Shown: positions 8,796-19,432, numbered from the stretch's first letter. The stretch: DNA of 64,000 bases from JAAFHB01 sp942493325 (GCA_942493325.1 OW818689.1:4588001-4652000); one strand, 5' to 3'. Program-made: numbers and translations. The notes: generated from the sequence alone by a model not told the origin.

Positions 8796-9644
8796 ATGAA
8801 AAAATTACTGGTGATCCTTACATCAATTCTGATTGTGGCAGCTTCAGCAAACCTCCTGAATGCCCAGGTCATCGATGGTGCATATACAAAAAGGACAACC
8901 GTGGACCGGAAACCTGCACCCCTGCCCATCGTAAGAGAATCGGATGCAGTATGGTCAAAAACGGTATGGCGGATGATTGATCTTCGTGAAAAAACGAACC
9001 AGCATTTTTATTATCCTACCCGCGAAATACAAGGGCGAGCCAACCTGTTTAATATTTTATTAAAAGGAGTTGAAGGAAAGACTATTACAGCTTTTGATGC
9101 AACCACTGCGGATGCTGAATTTGTCAAGCCAATTAACTACAATGAGGTAAAATTACAGTTTGGAGACTCCGTTAAGGCCATTAAAGTCACTGATATCACA
9201 ACGGGTGTCGATCGTGATTCCATTGTAGCAGCCGATATCCCGACCCAGGAAGTCAAGCTTCTTGAAGTCAAAGAGGTATGGTATTTTGACAAACAGAAAT
9301 CGACCATGCAGGTACGAATCCTGGGTATATGTCCGATTCGATTGTATAAGAAGGATCCAAAAGACAGCACTTATGTCCGTAAGCGACTCTTCTGGGTTTA
9401 TTACCCCGAAATCAGGCCTTTGCTGGCACGAAATGAATCGCTGAATCAGTTTAACGGGGCACGGAGTTTAAGTTTCGACGACATGTTCCTCACACGCAAG
9501 TTTGACGGGTATATTGTAAAGGAAGAGAACACCTATAATAACAGGTCGATCGAGCAATATTCGGCGGGTGAAAATGCATTCCTGGAATCGGAAAGAATCA
9601 AAAACTCGATATTTAATTACGAGCAGGATCTCTGGGAATACTAA
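8796..9644 (+). CDS. gldN: T9SS ring protein GldN/PorN
   Basis: GldN is the periplasmic partner of GldK in the T9SS ring. It has a signal peptide (MKKLLVILTSILIVAASANLLNAQ) and family segments VWRMIDLREKTNQHFYYPT, IKVTDI, VWYFDKQKSTMQVRILGICPI and FWVYYPEIRPLLA. Length 282 is typical. It is the last gene of the operon and is followed by hairpins at 9660-9681 and 9702-9736. Confidence 0.95.
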   Translation: MKKLLVILTSILIVAASANLLNAQVIDGAYTKRTTVDRKPAPLPIVRESDAVWSKTVWRMIDLREKTNQHFYYPTREIQGRANLFNILLKGVEGKTITAFDATTADAEFVKPINYNEVKLQFGDSVKAIKVTDITTGVDRDSIVAADIPTQEVKLLEVKEVWYFDKQKSTMQVRILGICPIRLYKKDPKDSTYVRKRLFWVYYPEIRPLLARNESLNQFNGARSLSFDDMFLTRKFDGYIVKEENTYNNRSIEQYSAGENAFLESERIKNSIFNYEQDLWEY

Positions 9645-9701
9645 AGTCTGATTGATAACTTCCGGTTGTTTACTGCCGGAAACCAAAATAAGAAAATTAC
9701 A

Positions 9702-9736
9702 AAACGGGATATCGAAAGTATCCCGTTTGTGTTTTT
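9702..9736 (+). terminator. Intrinsic terminator after gldN
   Basis: A 10-base-pair perfect stem (AAACGGGATA at 9702-9711, TATCCCGTTT at 9719-9728) with a TCGAAAG loop is followed by a T-rich tail. A weaker hairpin with 6-base arms (TTCCGG/CCGGAA) lies just before it at 9660-9681. The site lies between convergent gldN and the minus-strand porP and may serve both. Confidence 0.85.
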
Positions 9737-9741
9737 GCTCA

Positions 9742-10782
9742 TTAATTGATTATCATATCCCTTGGCCGATTCTTATGGAATTGAATAGTATTCCTTAATG
9801 AAAAACAGTTGATACACTCGAACAGCTCACCAATCTCCCAGACCAGCGAAATTTCATGTGCACCGGCACCATAAGCGGCAAGACCCGACAACTGAAGATC
9901 ATAACTATAGGCTATATGAACCGGGCCGCTTAACACCCCCACAGTTAATACCAGGGCGTCATTATCAAGCAGATGATTTTCGGGGTGATCATTGTTAAAA
10001 ACCGGAACTCCACGGTACCATACGCCAAAATCCAGGATTCCACCGTACACATACGCACCCAGATCGAGTTGTTTAAATGCATGCTGATATTCGAAGCGAT
10101 AACATAAAGAAGCAAGCCTTGGTTCCTCAACCCTGCTGGCATGTGCCCGCCATAAGTTCATTCCCCCGAAACTCACGAATTTCAACGGTAAAACTGCGGC
10201 GCTACCCAAAAATGAATAATTGGGCCGTAGTAAGTGATCTGCCACCGCGCCAAGCCAAAGTTTCCGGGAGTAGAGAAACACAGAGGTTGCAAAATCGAGG
10301 TATTGAGCCTTCGTACCGGTTAAAAAAATATGTCCTGCTGAAGGTGTTCCCGTGACCACTTCATCAGGAAAAAGCAATCTGCTTCGGTCAAGGCTTTTTT
10401 GCCCCAATGTAAACTGTAAGCCAGGGACAAATTGCCAGGTTTCACCCAGGGGTACACGAAACGAGTACTGTAAGCCCAGATAGGATGTATTCAGGTTTGC
10501 CGATCCCGCTTTGTCGGTCACCAGCAATGCACCGAATCCACTGCGGAATTCACTCAAATAAAAATCTGCTGACACAGCAAACGTTTGATATGCCTTTGAT
10601 ATACCTGGCCATTGGTTCCGGTAATTTGCCGCCAGACGAGTGCCTCCCGTAGAGCCCGCTAATGAAGGACTTAAGAATGTCGGGGCGGAATAAAACTGTG
10701 AAAAATGGGCATCCTGAGCAACTGCGCTGACGTTTATCAGCAAAACAAAATAAAATCCGGTTATAATTCTGTTTTTTAACAT
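9742..10782 (-). CDS. PorP/SprF family protein paired with the giant adhesin
   Basis: The 346-residue outer-membrane protein has a signal peptide (IITGFYFVLLINVSAVAQ) and the PorP/SprF opening DAHFSQFYSAPTFLSPSLAG. Barrel-like strands follow, with a C-terminal GPVHIAYSYDLQLSGLAAYGAGAHEISL. SprF-type proteins are needed for export of a specific partner adhesin. The gene starts 7 bases after the stop of the 2880-residue adhesin, so the two are almost certainly co-transcribed. It carries about 35 extra residues after the usual HEISL end, including a CINC motif. Confidence 0.93.
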   Translation of the reverse strand: MLKNRIITGFYFVLLINVSAVAQDAHFSQFYSAPTFLSPSLAGSTGGTRLAANYRNQWPGISKAYQTFAVSADFYLSEFRSGFGALLVTDKAGSANLNTSYLGLQYSFRVPLGETWQFVPGLQFTLGQKSLDRSRLLFPDEVVTGTPSAGHIFLTGTKAQYLDFATSVFLYSRKLWLGAVADHLLRPNYSFLGSAAVLPLKFVSFGGMNLWRAHASRVEEPRLASLCYRFEYQHAFKQLDLGAYVYGGILDFGVWYRGVPVFNNDHPENHLLDNDALVLTVGVLSGPVHIAYSYDLQLSGLAAYGAGAHEISLVWEIGELFECINCFSLRNTIQFHKNRPRDMIIN

Positions 10783-10789
10783 CGCTCAA

Positions 10790-13700
10790 TTATTGTAATA
10801 AGGTAACATCGCCGGTTTTTGTAACCACTGAACCACTTTTGAATTTGCACCTGATTTTCCAAATGTACACATCCTGAGGACACAATCTGCCATTGTAATA
10901 GCCATCCCAACCCCTCTCTGCCTCCTGGCTGGTAAATAATAAATTCCCCCACCGGTTATAGATCCTCAATTCATACTCTACCAGGTCACCAATTGCCACT
11001 GCCGGGTAAAAAATATGATTACACGGATCGCCTGATTCATAATACCCGCCCGAAAAGCCTTCTTTATCAGGCATAAATGCATTCGGCACCTTGAGCCCGT
11101 CGCTAAATGCATCAACAGCTGCCGGTAACAAAAAGGTATCTTTACATCCTTCAAGGGAAGTTATGTATAAAGTGATATCAAAAATGCCGGTCCGGGTGTA
11201 TTGGTGAACCGGTATAATATCCTCAGAAAAATTTCCGTCACCAAAATCCCACCGGTAATCACTGGCATTCTCTGAATAGTTGAAAAAAGTAACCGTCTGT
11301 CCCGGAATTTTTACCCGGTAGGGCAGTGGTTTGAAGAGTGCTTTTGGTACCGGGTGAATCACGATCAGGCGTGAAGTTTCCGACATTACCCCAAACTGGT
11401 TAAATACACTTAGTTTTACAGTAAAAATTCCTTCATTGTAATAGGTGATTGACGGGGAAAAATCAACTGAATTCGATCCGTTTCCAAAGTCCCACGTGTA
11501 ATGACTCCCGTTCTGCGAATTGTTTCTGAAATTTACACGCAGGGGCGCGCAACCCGCAGTATCCGGTTCAAAAGAGGCCACAGGAGTACCGGGCAGGATG
11601 GCTACCCTGATCCGCCTGGTATTTTCACACAGCTCTCCGTTGGCTGTCAGAGAAATGACATATTCACCCGGCAAATCATAGTCATGTGAGTTTACCAATC
11701 CGGTTACTGATGATTTCTGCTCACCAAAATTCCAGGTATACGTCCAGTTTCCCGCAGGCGTAAGATTATTCAGTTGTACAGTTCGCGAGGGGTAGATCTG
11801 TTCAATTGGCAGCGCAGTGAATTCTACCTGTGGAGTCGGAAGAAGATGGATTTCGTGATATGCCGTATCGGCACAGCCATACTGATTAAAAGCAATAAGA
11901 CTAACGTTGTAACGCGCTTCCGAACCATCGGATTCCAGGAACAGGTGGACAGGGCTATCAATAACCGAAATATCACTGCCATCCTTGAAATCCCATTCAT
12001 AACTATTTGTTTTTGAAGAGGAAGTATTCGAAAACTGAACCGTTAAAGGGGCGCATCCTTCAGTTGGGACAGCCGTGAATGACGCTTTATTCGCTGCCCT
12101 GACCACAACTTTGTTAACAATTGTATCGATACAGCCATTTACCGATCGGGCAATCAGGTAAATAAGATGCGTGGAATCACGTCCGTTCAGGGCTTTGAAA
12201 GTCAGCGTGGGCGACCCCTCTTCACTTAGAAGTACATTATTTGAAGACCTCCATTGATAAGATGCGGAACCCGGAAAAGCATTTTCGAATTGCCTGATCA
12301 TTGGACTGCACCCCTGAAATGTTACAGGATAACCGGCCGTATAACCAGATTCGACTACAATCTTTTGCCTGACAGAAATCGAGCAATATTTACCGCTGCT
12401 GCTCGTCAGGGTAACATTGAATGGAACTGGTTCATCCGTCCCGTTTAAAAAAGTATGAGTAATCGTTTCATTGGCATGATAAGTAGTGTTAATAGTACCA
12501 TCATCAAAATCCCATGTAAATAATTGAGCTCCTTCCGGGCTTGTATTTTTGAAAGTATAGGTAACCGACCTGCAATCAGCCTTCCCTGAATAGGTAAAAG
12601 AGGGCATTTCAAGTGCCGGGCTTACTTTTATGGTATTCATGATCGTATCTGAACACCCGGTCAGCGATTCCGCAATCAGATAGACAATGTGCGTAGTATC
12701 GCGTTTGTTTGGAGCGGTAAAAGTCATAGTCGGTTGTAGTTCAGTACTTAATAACGTATTCTTATCCGTAATCCATCGGTATGACCTGGCCCCCGGGTAG
12801 GCGTTTTCAAATTTTTGCACAAACGGACTGCAGCCGGTATAATTAACCGGAGAGCCCGCAATTAACTCAGGATGAACGATTAGTTGTTTGTTGAGCTGAA
12901 TATAACAATGGGTTGAACTTGTGATGATTTTTAATCCGACATCAAATACCCTGGTGGATGCCGTAAAATTCTCAAACTTGTGTTTTACATCAACCGGAGT
13001 AGCCGTCGTTAAGGTTTCACCATCACCAAAATTCCAAATGTAGGCATTTCCGTTTGTGGGACTGATGTTCCTAAATGTTACTTCGATTGGCGCGCACTCA
13101 TTATGCTGCAGAATCTCGAACAATGGAATAATAGCCGGCATCGAAACAGACATTCGAATCCTGTTTGAGAGTACAATCCCTGATTCGGAACAAGAATTAG
13201 CGGAAGTTAACCGACAGCTTACTTCATCGCCATCAGCAGGATTATAGGTGTAAACCGGCTCATTGGCCCCTGTGTTCACGCCATTTAAATACCACTGATA
13301 AACCGGGTTGTCTCCACCGTTAAACGGTGTAGCAGCAAAGGTGACACTTTCGCCGGGACAAACGTTATTTGCACTTTCAATTATTGAAACCCGGGCCGGA
13401 AGGTTTGAATAAACTACCATTGTCACAACATTCGACTGCGCCGGACTCCCGGCAGGGCATATGGCATCGGAGATAAGCTCACATTCAATCCTGTCTCCAT
13501 GCGCAGGGGCATAAATATAGGCAGCCTCTGTGGCATCGACAACGGCGCCATTGACCTTCCATTGCCAGACCGGATTTAGGCCCCCGTTAACTGGCGTTGC
13601 AAGGAAAGTAACATTTGTACCCGGGCAGATATTGTTGGCGTCAGGCGTGATTGAAACACTCACCGGAAGGAACGGATGAACAGTAATCGTGAATTTCTGA

Positions 13701-16700
13701 TTTTCACCGGTGCAACTTACACCCTCAGCGGTAAAGGTGGGAGTAACAGTTATTGTCGAAATAACCGGTGTGCCCCCGTTATTTAACGTTTTAAAGGATG
13801 GTATATTTCCGATGCCTGATTCTGCAATTCCTATACTTGTATTACTGCTCGTCCAGGAAAAAACGGTTCCCGGTACATTTCCGGTAAAATCGATCTGTGC
13901 AGTTTGTTCACCGACACAATGTGCAATATTACCCCTTATGTCCACTGTTGGTTCAGGATTGACAGTAACCCGAATATTAAATGGCTCACCTGCGCACCCG
14001 CCTGACAACGGTGTAACAGAATATGTAGCGATCCCGGAGCCGTTGGTAGAATTTGTTAAATCCTGACTTATAACTGCTTGCGGATTATTCCGACCACTTC
14101 CCCCTGTCAACGCACCTTCCGGACTAATTGCGGGTTCATCCCATGTATAGGTGGTGCCAGCAGGAATAATTTCTGATCCATTATTAGCGGGAGTCGCCAG
14201 GAAAGATTCACCGCTGCAGATTACGCGTTCCAGATCCAACACTTTTGGTTTGGGTTTTACGGTGATCGTATAAATAAATTCTGCCCCTGCACAGGCACCT
14301 CCACCCTTTACTAAAGCTTTCGCCTTGTAGATCACATCCAACGGAGAATTAGTGCTGTTGACAAGAGTTTGCTCCGGAATTGTATTGGATCCGCTGATGG
14401 CTCTTTCTGAAATTCCAGGAATTTCAATAGATTCCCAGGTAAAATCAACATCCGGTGTTGTGCTTTCCAGATTAACTAAAGTCGATTGTTCCCCGGAACA
14501 TATAATCTGGTTTGCCGGTGAGAAGGTAACCTCCGGCGATGGATTGACCGAAATTGTAAAGGATTTTGACAAGCCCGGGCAACTCATATTTCCATTGACA
14601 AAGGAAGGAATAACAGTTATGGTGGCTGTTAACGGAGAACTGGTGGAGTTTTTTGCCTTAAAAGATAAAGTTCCGGATCCAGAAGCTATTAATCCGATAC
14701 CCGGATTATCATTGGTCCATGCATAAGATGCAGAGCCTCCAGTATTTGAAGAAGTGAAATCAACTAAAGTATTTTGTTGATTACAAACTACCAGGTTTTC
14801 AATGTCATTCACCTGACCTGCAGGATTCACCGTAATATCAAACTGTTTTGAAGGACCCTGACAACTCTCCGTGCCGTTGGTGAAAGTGGGAGTCACGGTA
14901 ATTGTTGCTTTTAACGGAGCCAGGCCGGTATTATTAGCAGTAAAGGACAAATCTCCGCTACCCGATTCATCCAAACCGATCCCAGCTAAATTGTTCGTCC
15001 AGGAATAGGTAGTTGTACCACCGGTATTGGTAGTTTCAAATTTTACCAGTACTGATGCCCCGTTACAAAATACTTTGCCGCTGTGGTCTTTAACCTGACC
15101 TAAAGGATTTACTTTAATTACAAAGTTTTCAGGTATCCCCGCGCAGCTTAATCCCGAATTTGTATAAGTCGGGGTTACCGAAATGTTTGCCGTCAGTGGG
15201 GCGGTTCCTGTATTTTTAGCCTTGAATGTCAGGTCATCTTTACCAGATACCGCTAATCCGATTGCAGGATTGCTGTTTGACCAGGAATAAGCGGTACTGC
15301 CGTCTGTATTCGACGTTGTAAACGCCACATTAGCAGACTGGTCATGGCAGACTATGAGATCGGAAGGTTTGATCACTTTTCCTGTAGGATTTACAGTAAC
15401 CACAACCTCAAAAGGTGTCCCGGTACAGTCACCCGATTTAGGTGTTACCCGGTAGGTAGCCGTTGCCTTTGCCGTCGTATTGTTTATTAATGTCTGGCTA
15501 ATTGATGTCTGGGCGGTGGATCGGGCAGATCCTCCGGAAATTGCTCCTTCAGGAAAGATCACCGGTTCATCCCATGTATAGGTAGTACCCAACGGAATAA
15601 TATTTCCATTACCGGTTAACGGAGAAACAGTAAATGGGGACCCGCTGCAAATCGCAGCTGCGATACCCGCAGAAACAATTGGTTTAGGATTTACGGTTAT
15701 CTTGTAACTGAATTTTGACCCAACACAGGAAAGGGCACCGTTCAATGCACCTGTGGCTTCATAAATTACAATAATAGGAGCGTTGGTAGAATTAACCAAA
15801 GTTTGAACAGGAATCTCGTTGGTTCCTGTTTTAGTAACTCCGGTTATACCTGCAGGTTCCAGAGCGGTCCATGAATATTCCACTCCCGTGCTTTGACTAC
15901 TCAATCCAACCAAAGCAGTGTTATCACCGGAACAGATTGTCTGATTACCCAATGAAAACGTGACGATTGGAGAGGGATTGACCGTAATGGTAAAGTCGCG
16001 CGGTGAACCGGTACATCCATTAGCTGTTGGTGTAACTGTTATCCTTGCCGTAACCGGACTGGTTCCCGGATTAAGTGCCGCAAAAGATTTAATTTCCCCC
16101 ACTCCGATTCCTGGTAATCCTATTGATGTAACTGAATTCGTCCAATTATAAACGGCACCACTGATATTCCCGGAAAAACCTACGACAGTAGTTTGGGATC
16201 CATTACAAAACTCCACGTTCACGGGTTGATCTACTTCTGGTATTTGTTTGACTATGAAAAGTACATCTCTTTGACATCCAAGAGAATTGGTATAGGAAAT
16301 TGTGCTTGTCCCGGCCGATACAGCAGTTACTAATCCTGTAATACTGACTGTCACAACAGAGGCGTTGGAAGATATCCAGGCTAAATTAGCAGCAGGAGTT
16401 GCGGACCCCGTTAATTGGGAAGTAGAACCAACACACCCTGTCAAAGTACCGGAAATTGCAGGCAGTGCATTTGCCGTAAATGCTGTCGCAACTTTACAAC
16501 CTTTTATATTGGTATATGTAATTGTGGCGACTCCAGGAGAAATTGCGGATACAAATCCAGTATTATTTACTGTGGCAACCAAGGAATTTGAGGAAGCCCA
16601 TGGCGAAATTAAAGCCGCTGTTCCTGAACCTGACAACTGTGATGTGGTGCTGACGCAGGCAGATACAAAGCCTGTTACCTCAGGCAAAGCATTTACTGTA

Positions 16701-19432
16701 AACTCAGAGGTTACCTGACTACCAATGCTATTGGTAAATGTAAGGCTGGTTGTTCCTACAGATAATGCTGTAACTAATCCCGTACTGGTGATTGTGGCAA
16801 CAAAAGTATTCGAGGATTGCCAGGGTGAGCTTGCAGCCGCTGTTCCTGAACCTGTTAATTGTGATGTGGAACCAACACACGCCCCCAGGCTTCCACTTAT
16901 AGTTGGCAAGGAACTCACTGTAAACGGGACGCTTACTTGACAGCCATCAGTATTTGTATAAGTAATGTTCGATGTTCCTAATGAAACTGCTGTCACTAAT
17001 CCGGTATTGCTAATCGTTGCAACAGAAGTATTTGATGACTCCCAGGGTAAAACATTAGCCGCTGTTGCCGAGCCCTTCAACTGCGAAGTGTAACCAATAC
17101 CGACTGTTAGATTGCCGGTTATAGTCGGCAATGCATTTACTGTAAAAGTTACAGCAATTTTACATCCGTTATTATTGGTATAAGTAATCACGGTTGTCCC
17201 ATACGATCGCGCAGTCACTAATCCTGTAGCACTTACTGTTGCAACAGAAGTATTTGAAGATACCCAGGGTGAATTTACAGCTGCAGTGGCAGAACCAGTC
17301 AATTGCGACGTGAAACCTACACAAGCAGATAAATTGCCACTTACTTCAGGTAATTCGTTAATAGTAAATATTTTAACCGCTTCTGAAGAACCACATTCAT
17401 TGGTCACTTTCAAAGTAACCGTATTAGTTCCGGATCCAATTATGCTGATAGGCCCGGGATTCGGAATTGATGAAGTTAAACCTCCCGGGAAACTCCACTC
17501 ATACTGTAATGGCACCGAACCGCAATCTGCTGCTGTGGCAGTTGGATTAATCGTGGTTGTGGGTAAGGTTTGACAAATTGATGCAATAGCAGTTATTGAA
17601 ACGGTTGGTTGTTGTTTTACAGTAACTGTCTGGGCGCCGCTTACCTTAGTTCCACACGAATTTGTAACGGACAATTTAATGGTATAAGTTCCGGGATTAG
17701 TAAATTGAAATGACGGATCTTTTGATGAATAATTTGTACCGCCAGTATATGAGTATAATGACGAAACCCCACAATTACTGTTGGCATAAGTAACACTCCA
17801 GGAGTACGTTGGAGGACTACAAGCCTTTGAAATATCGGTTGTATTTGTGGCAGTTACACCCAATGGGGTGCAGCCAGCAATATTATTTATAGTAAATTGA
17901 GGGAGTAATGGTGATTCTATGCAAATCTGTTGTGACTTACTGGTGGACCCGCAGAAATTTAATGCAGTCAATGTAACAGTAAAATTACCGGGATTTAAGT
18001 AGATATGATTGATATTTTGTGGTGACGAAGGCAGGGTAGAAATAACAGGAGTGCCATCGCCAAAATCCCATGTATAAATTGAATTTTGAGAACAATTTTG
18101 ACTATAACCAGAAATTGTATTATTTGTAAACAATACACTTGTATTTACACATGCCGATGTTGTGCCAGTAAAATTTGCCGCAGATTTATTTAATACACTA
18201 ATATTGCCTGCAGTAAACGGTGTGGAACCACATGCATTAGTGACAATTAGCGTAACTATAAATGAAGGATCTGGACAGCTTGTTTTTGTATAGGAATGAG
18301 GGATTGGATAATTTGCAGAACCAATAGGATTTAATGCATTATAATAGGGGGAACTAACTAATTGCTCTTGCGTCAGCGTTACAATTGGAGAATTATCACC
18401 ATAATTTATTTCGTATATTGTACCTGGCGAATTAGAACCCCATTTTGAAACTTCAAATTGTAAATCTGATGTAGGAGCACATAAATTTGTTGTACTTCCC
18501 GGACTTATAATACCACCTGATGGATTAGACACATTTTTAATAATATATGTTTTTGAATTACTGCAACCATTTGTACCCAATGCAGTAATGACCATATTGT
18601 ATGCCCCTAATTTAGTATAAGTGTGTGAGATAGGAAAGCTGATTGCTGTTTCTGAATTCCCGTCACCCCAATTTACCGAATACGATGAAATGCAAGCTGA
18701 TGCGGAAATATTTCCCACAGTAACTGAATAATTAGGGTTTGAAGCCGATGCAAATGAACAATTACTAAAAGGATCGAACTTATTGTTTACATCTTCAAAA
18801 TTAATGTCAGGCATCTGCTTCACAATAACACTTTTCGTTGTTGAATTTGAGCACCCAACTGCATCTGTAACTGTAAACGTCACAAAAAATGTTGCGCTAC
18901 CACACCCTAATGAGGTAAACACATGAGAAGGATTTTGATCAGTTGATGTTATACCATCCCCAAAATTCCATGTATAAGATAACGATCCTGTACCGGTCGC
19001 AGAAGAAGTGAAATATACTGTAGTCCCAGAACAAGCATTATTATTGGTATAAACGAAATCAATAACAGGCAATGGATTTACAGCAATATTTACTTCATCG
19101 GTTTTCGCATCAGCGATCTTACAATTATCGTCAGTAACTGTAACCTTGTAAGTTGTTGATACAGTTGGACTAGCTTCTGGATTAGGAATATCCGTTTTAC
19201 TCAGACCTGTAATAGGTGTCCAGGAATATTTAACAGTTCCAATGCCCCCGGTTGATGAGGCATTTAACGAAATGTTCTCACCGCTACAGATAGCCACATC
19301 ATTTCCCGCATTCACAGAAAGTGTGCATTGCGCATGAACTACCTGATATGACCAAAAGGCCAAAACAAAGAACCAGAATCGAATTCCCAATTGGTACAGT
19401 TTTCTCTCTTTCGGGATTTTAAATTTCTTCAT
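10790..19432 (-). CDS. Giant multi-repeat T9SS (type B) surface adhesin
   Basis: The 2880-residue secreted protein has a signal peptide ending at VVHAQ. PKD-type modules follow at roughly 120-660, with WNFGDG and WDFGDG motifs. Five tandem 74-residue BIg2-like repeats occupy 696-1065 (consensus TSQLTGSATAA, PWxSSNTxVATV, TGLVTAxSxGT, ITYTN). About nine PKD-like modules of about 94 residues lie at 1066-1915, each ending ITVNPxP or similar. Two Ig-like modules (NICPGTNVTF, NVCPGESVTF) and a second run of PKD modules reach about 2780. The last 100 residues are a gliding-motility/T9SS type B sorting domain (VPNAFMPD, YELRIYNRWGNLLF, WDGYYNG, DVYIWKI). It is probably exported by the adjacent Gld machine with the PorP/SprF protein downstream. 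The ligand is unknown; SprB-like adhesion or gliding is the inference. Confidence 0.92.
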   Translation of the reverse strand: MKKFKIPKERKLYQLGIRFWFFVLAFWSYQVVHAQCTLSVNAGNDVAICSGENISLNASSTGGIGTVKYSWTPITGLSKTDIPNPEASPTVSTTYKVTVTDDNCKIADAKTDEVNIAVNPLPVIDFVYTNNNACSGTTVYFTSSATGTGSLSYTWNFGDGITSTDQNPSHVFTSLGCGSATFFVTFTVTDAVGCSNSTTKSVIVKQMPDINFEDVNNKFDPFSNCSFASASNPNYSVTVGNISASACISSYSVNWGDGNSETAISFPISHTYTKLGAYNMVITALGTNGCSNSKTYIIKNVSNPSGGIISPGSTTNLCAPTSDLQFEVSKWGSNSPGTIYEINYGDNSPIVTLTQEQLVSSPYYNALNPIGSANYPIPHSYTKTSCPDPSFIVTLIVTNACGSTPFTAGNISVLNKSAANFTGTTSACVNTSVLFTNNTISGYSQNCSQNSIYTWDFGDGTPVISTLPSSPQNINHIYLNPGNFTVTLTALNFCGSTSKSQQICIESPLLPQFTINNIAGCTPLGVTATNTTDISKACSPPTYSWSVTYANSNCGVSSLYSYTGGTNYSSKDPSFQFTNPGTYTIKLSVTNSCGTKVSGAQTVTVKQQPTVSITAIASICQTLPTTTINPTATAADCGSVPLQYEWSFPGGLTSSIPNPGPISIIGSGTNTVTLKVTNECGSSEAVKIFTINELPEVSGNLSACVGFTSQLTGSATAAVNSPWVSSNTSVATVSATGLVTARSYGTTVITYTNNNGCKIAVTFTVNALPTITGNLTVGIGYTSQLKGSATAANVLPWESSNTSVATISNTGLVTAVSLGTSNITYTNTDGCQVSVPFTVSSLPTISGSLGACVGSTSQLTGSGTAAASSPWQSSNTFVATITSTGLVTALSVGTTSLTFTNSIGSQVTSEFTVNALPEVTGFVSACVSTTSQLSGSGTAALISPWASSNSLVATVNNTGFVSAISPGVATITYTNIKGCKVATAFTANALPAISGTLTGCVGSTSQLTGSATPAANLAWISSNASVVTVSITGLVTAVSAGTSTISYTNSLGCQRDVLFIVKQIPEVDQPVNVEFCNGSQTTVVGFSGNISGAVYNWTNSVTSIGLPGIGVGEIKSFAALNPGTSPVTARITVTPTANGCTGSPRDFTITVNPSPIVTFSLGNQTICSGDNTALVGLSSQSTGVEYSWTALEPAGITGVTKTGTNEIPVQTLVNSTNAPIIVIYEATGALNGALSCVGSKFSYKITVNPKPIVSAGIAAAICSGSPFTVSPLTGNGNIIPLGTTYTWDEPVIFPEGAISGGSARSTAQTSISQTLINNTTAKATATYRVTPKSGDCTGTPFEVVVTVNPTGKVIKPSDLIVCHDQSANVAFTTSNTDGSTAYSWSNSNPAIGLAVSGKDDLTFKAKNTGTAPLTANISVTPTYTNSGLSCAGIPENFVIKVNPLGQVKDHSGKVFCNGASVLVKFETTNTGGTTTYSWTNNLAGIGLDESGSGDLSFTANNTGLAPLKATITVTPTFTNGTESCQGPSKQFDITVNPAGQVNDIENLVVCNQQNTLVDFTSSNTGGSASYAWTNDNPGIGLIASGSGTLSFKAKNSTSSPLTATITVIPSFVNGNMSCPGLSKSFTISVNPSPEVTFSPANQIICSGEQSTLVNLESTTPDVDFTWESIEIPGISERAISGSNTIPEQTLVNSTNSPLDVIYKAKALVKGGGACAGAEFIYTITVKPKPKVLDLERVICSGESFLATPANNGSEIIPAGTTYTWDEPAISPEGALTGGSGRNNPQAVISQDLTNSTNGSGIATYSVTPLSGGCAGEPFNIRVTVNPEPTVDIRGNIAHCVGEQTAQIDFTGNVPGTVFSWTSSNTSIGIAESGIGNIPSFKTLNNGGTPVISTITVTPTFTAEGVSCTGENQKFTITVHPFLPVSVSITPDANNICPGTNVTFLATPVNGGLNPVWQWKVNGAVVDATEAAYIYAPAHGDRIECELISDAICPAGSPAQSNVVTMVVYSNLPARVSIIESANNVCPGESVTFAATPFNGGDNPVYQWYLNGVNTGANEPVYTYNPADGDEVSCRLTSANSCSESGIVLSNRIRMSVSMPAIIPLFEILQHNECAPIEVTFRNISPTNGNAYIWNFGDGETLTTATPVDVKHKFENFTASTRVFDVGLKIITSSTHCYIQLNKQLIVHPELIAGSPVNYTGCSPFVQKFENAYPGARSYRWITDKNTLLSTELQPTMTFTAPNKRDTTHIVYLIAESLTGCSDTIMNTIKVSPALEMPSFTYSGKADCRSVTYTFKNTSPEGAQLFTWDFDDGTINTTYHANETITHTFLNGTDEPVPFNVTLTSSSGKYCSISVRQKIVVESGYTAGYPVTFQGCSPMIRQFENAFPGSASYQWRSSNNVLLSEEGSPTLTFKALNGRDSTHLIYLIARSVNGCIDTIVNKVVVRAANKASFTAVPTEGCAPLTVQFSNTSSSKTNSYEWDFKDGSDISVIDSPVHLFLESDGSEARYNVSLIAFNQYGCADTAYHEIHLLPTPQVEFTALPIEQIYPSRTVQLNNLTPAGNWTYTWNFGEQKSSVTGLVNSHDYDLPGEYVISLTANGELCENTRRIRVAILPGTPVASFEPDTAGCAPLRVNFRNNSQNGSHYTWDFGNGSNSVDFSPSITYYNEGIFTVKLSVFNQFGVMSETSRLIVIHPVPKALFKPLPYRVKIPGQTVTFFNYSENASDYRWDFGDGNFSEDIIPVHQYTRTGIFDITLYITSLEGCKDTFLLPAAVDAFSDGLKVPNAFMPDKEGFSGGYYESGDPCNHIFYPAVAIGDLVEYELRIYNRWGNLLFTSQEAERGWDGYYNGRLCPQDVYIWKIRCKFKSGSVVTKTGDVTLLQ
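16238..17347 (-). repeat. Five tandem 222-bp repeats inside the adhesin gene
   Basis: The stretch encodes exactly five consecutive 74-residue BIg2-like units (residues 696-1065). The first starts with EVSGNLSACV and the fifth ends in LFIVKQIP. The units are clearly related in DNA and protein but diverged, so the array is not freshly amplified. Confidence 0.85.

Noticed and set aside
16238..17347. Regular repeats considered as a CRISPR array
   Set aside because: The period is 222 bp and in frame with a protein, the units are diverged and there are no unique spacers of CRISPR size.
13710..17573. Several plus-strand open frames (for example 16302-16718 and 16725-16940) opposite the adhesin gene
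   Set aside because: They are antisense shadows of the repeat region; their repeated sequence mirrors the coding repeats and no family features are present.
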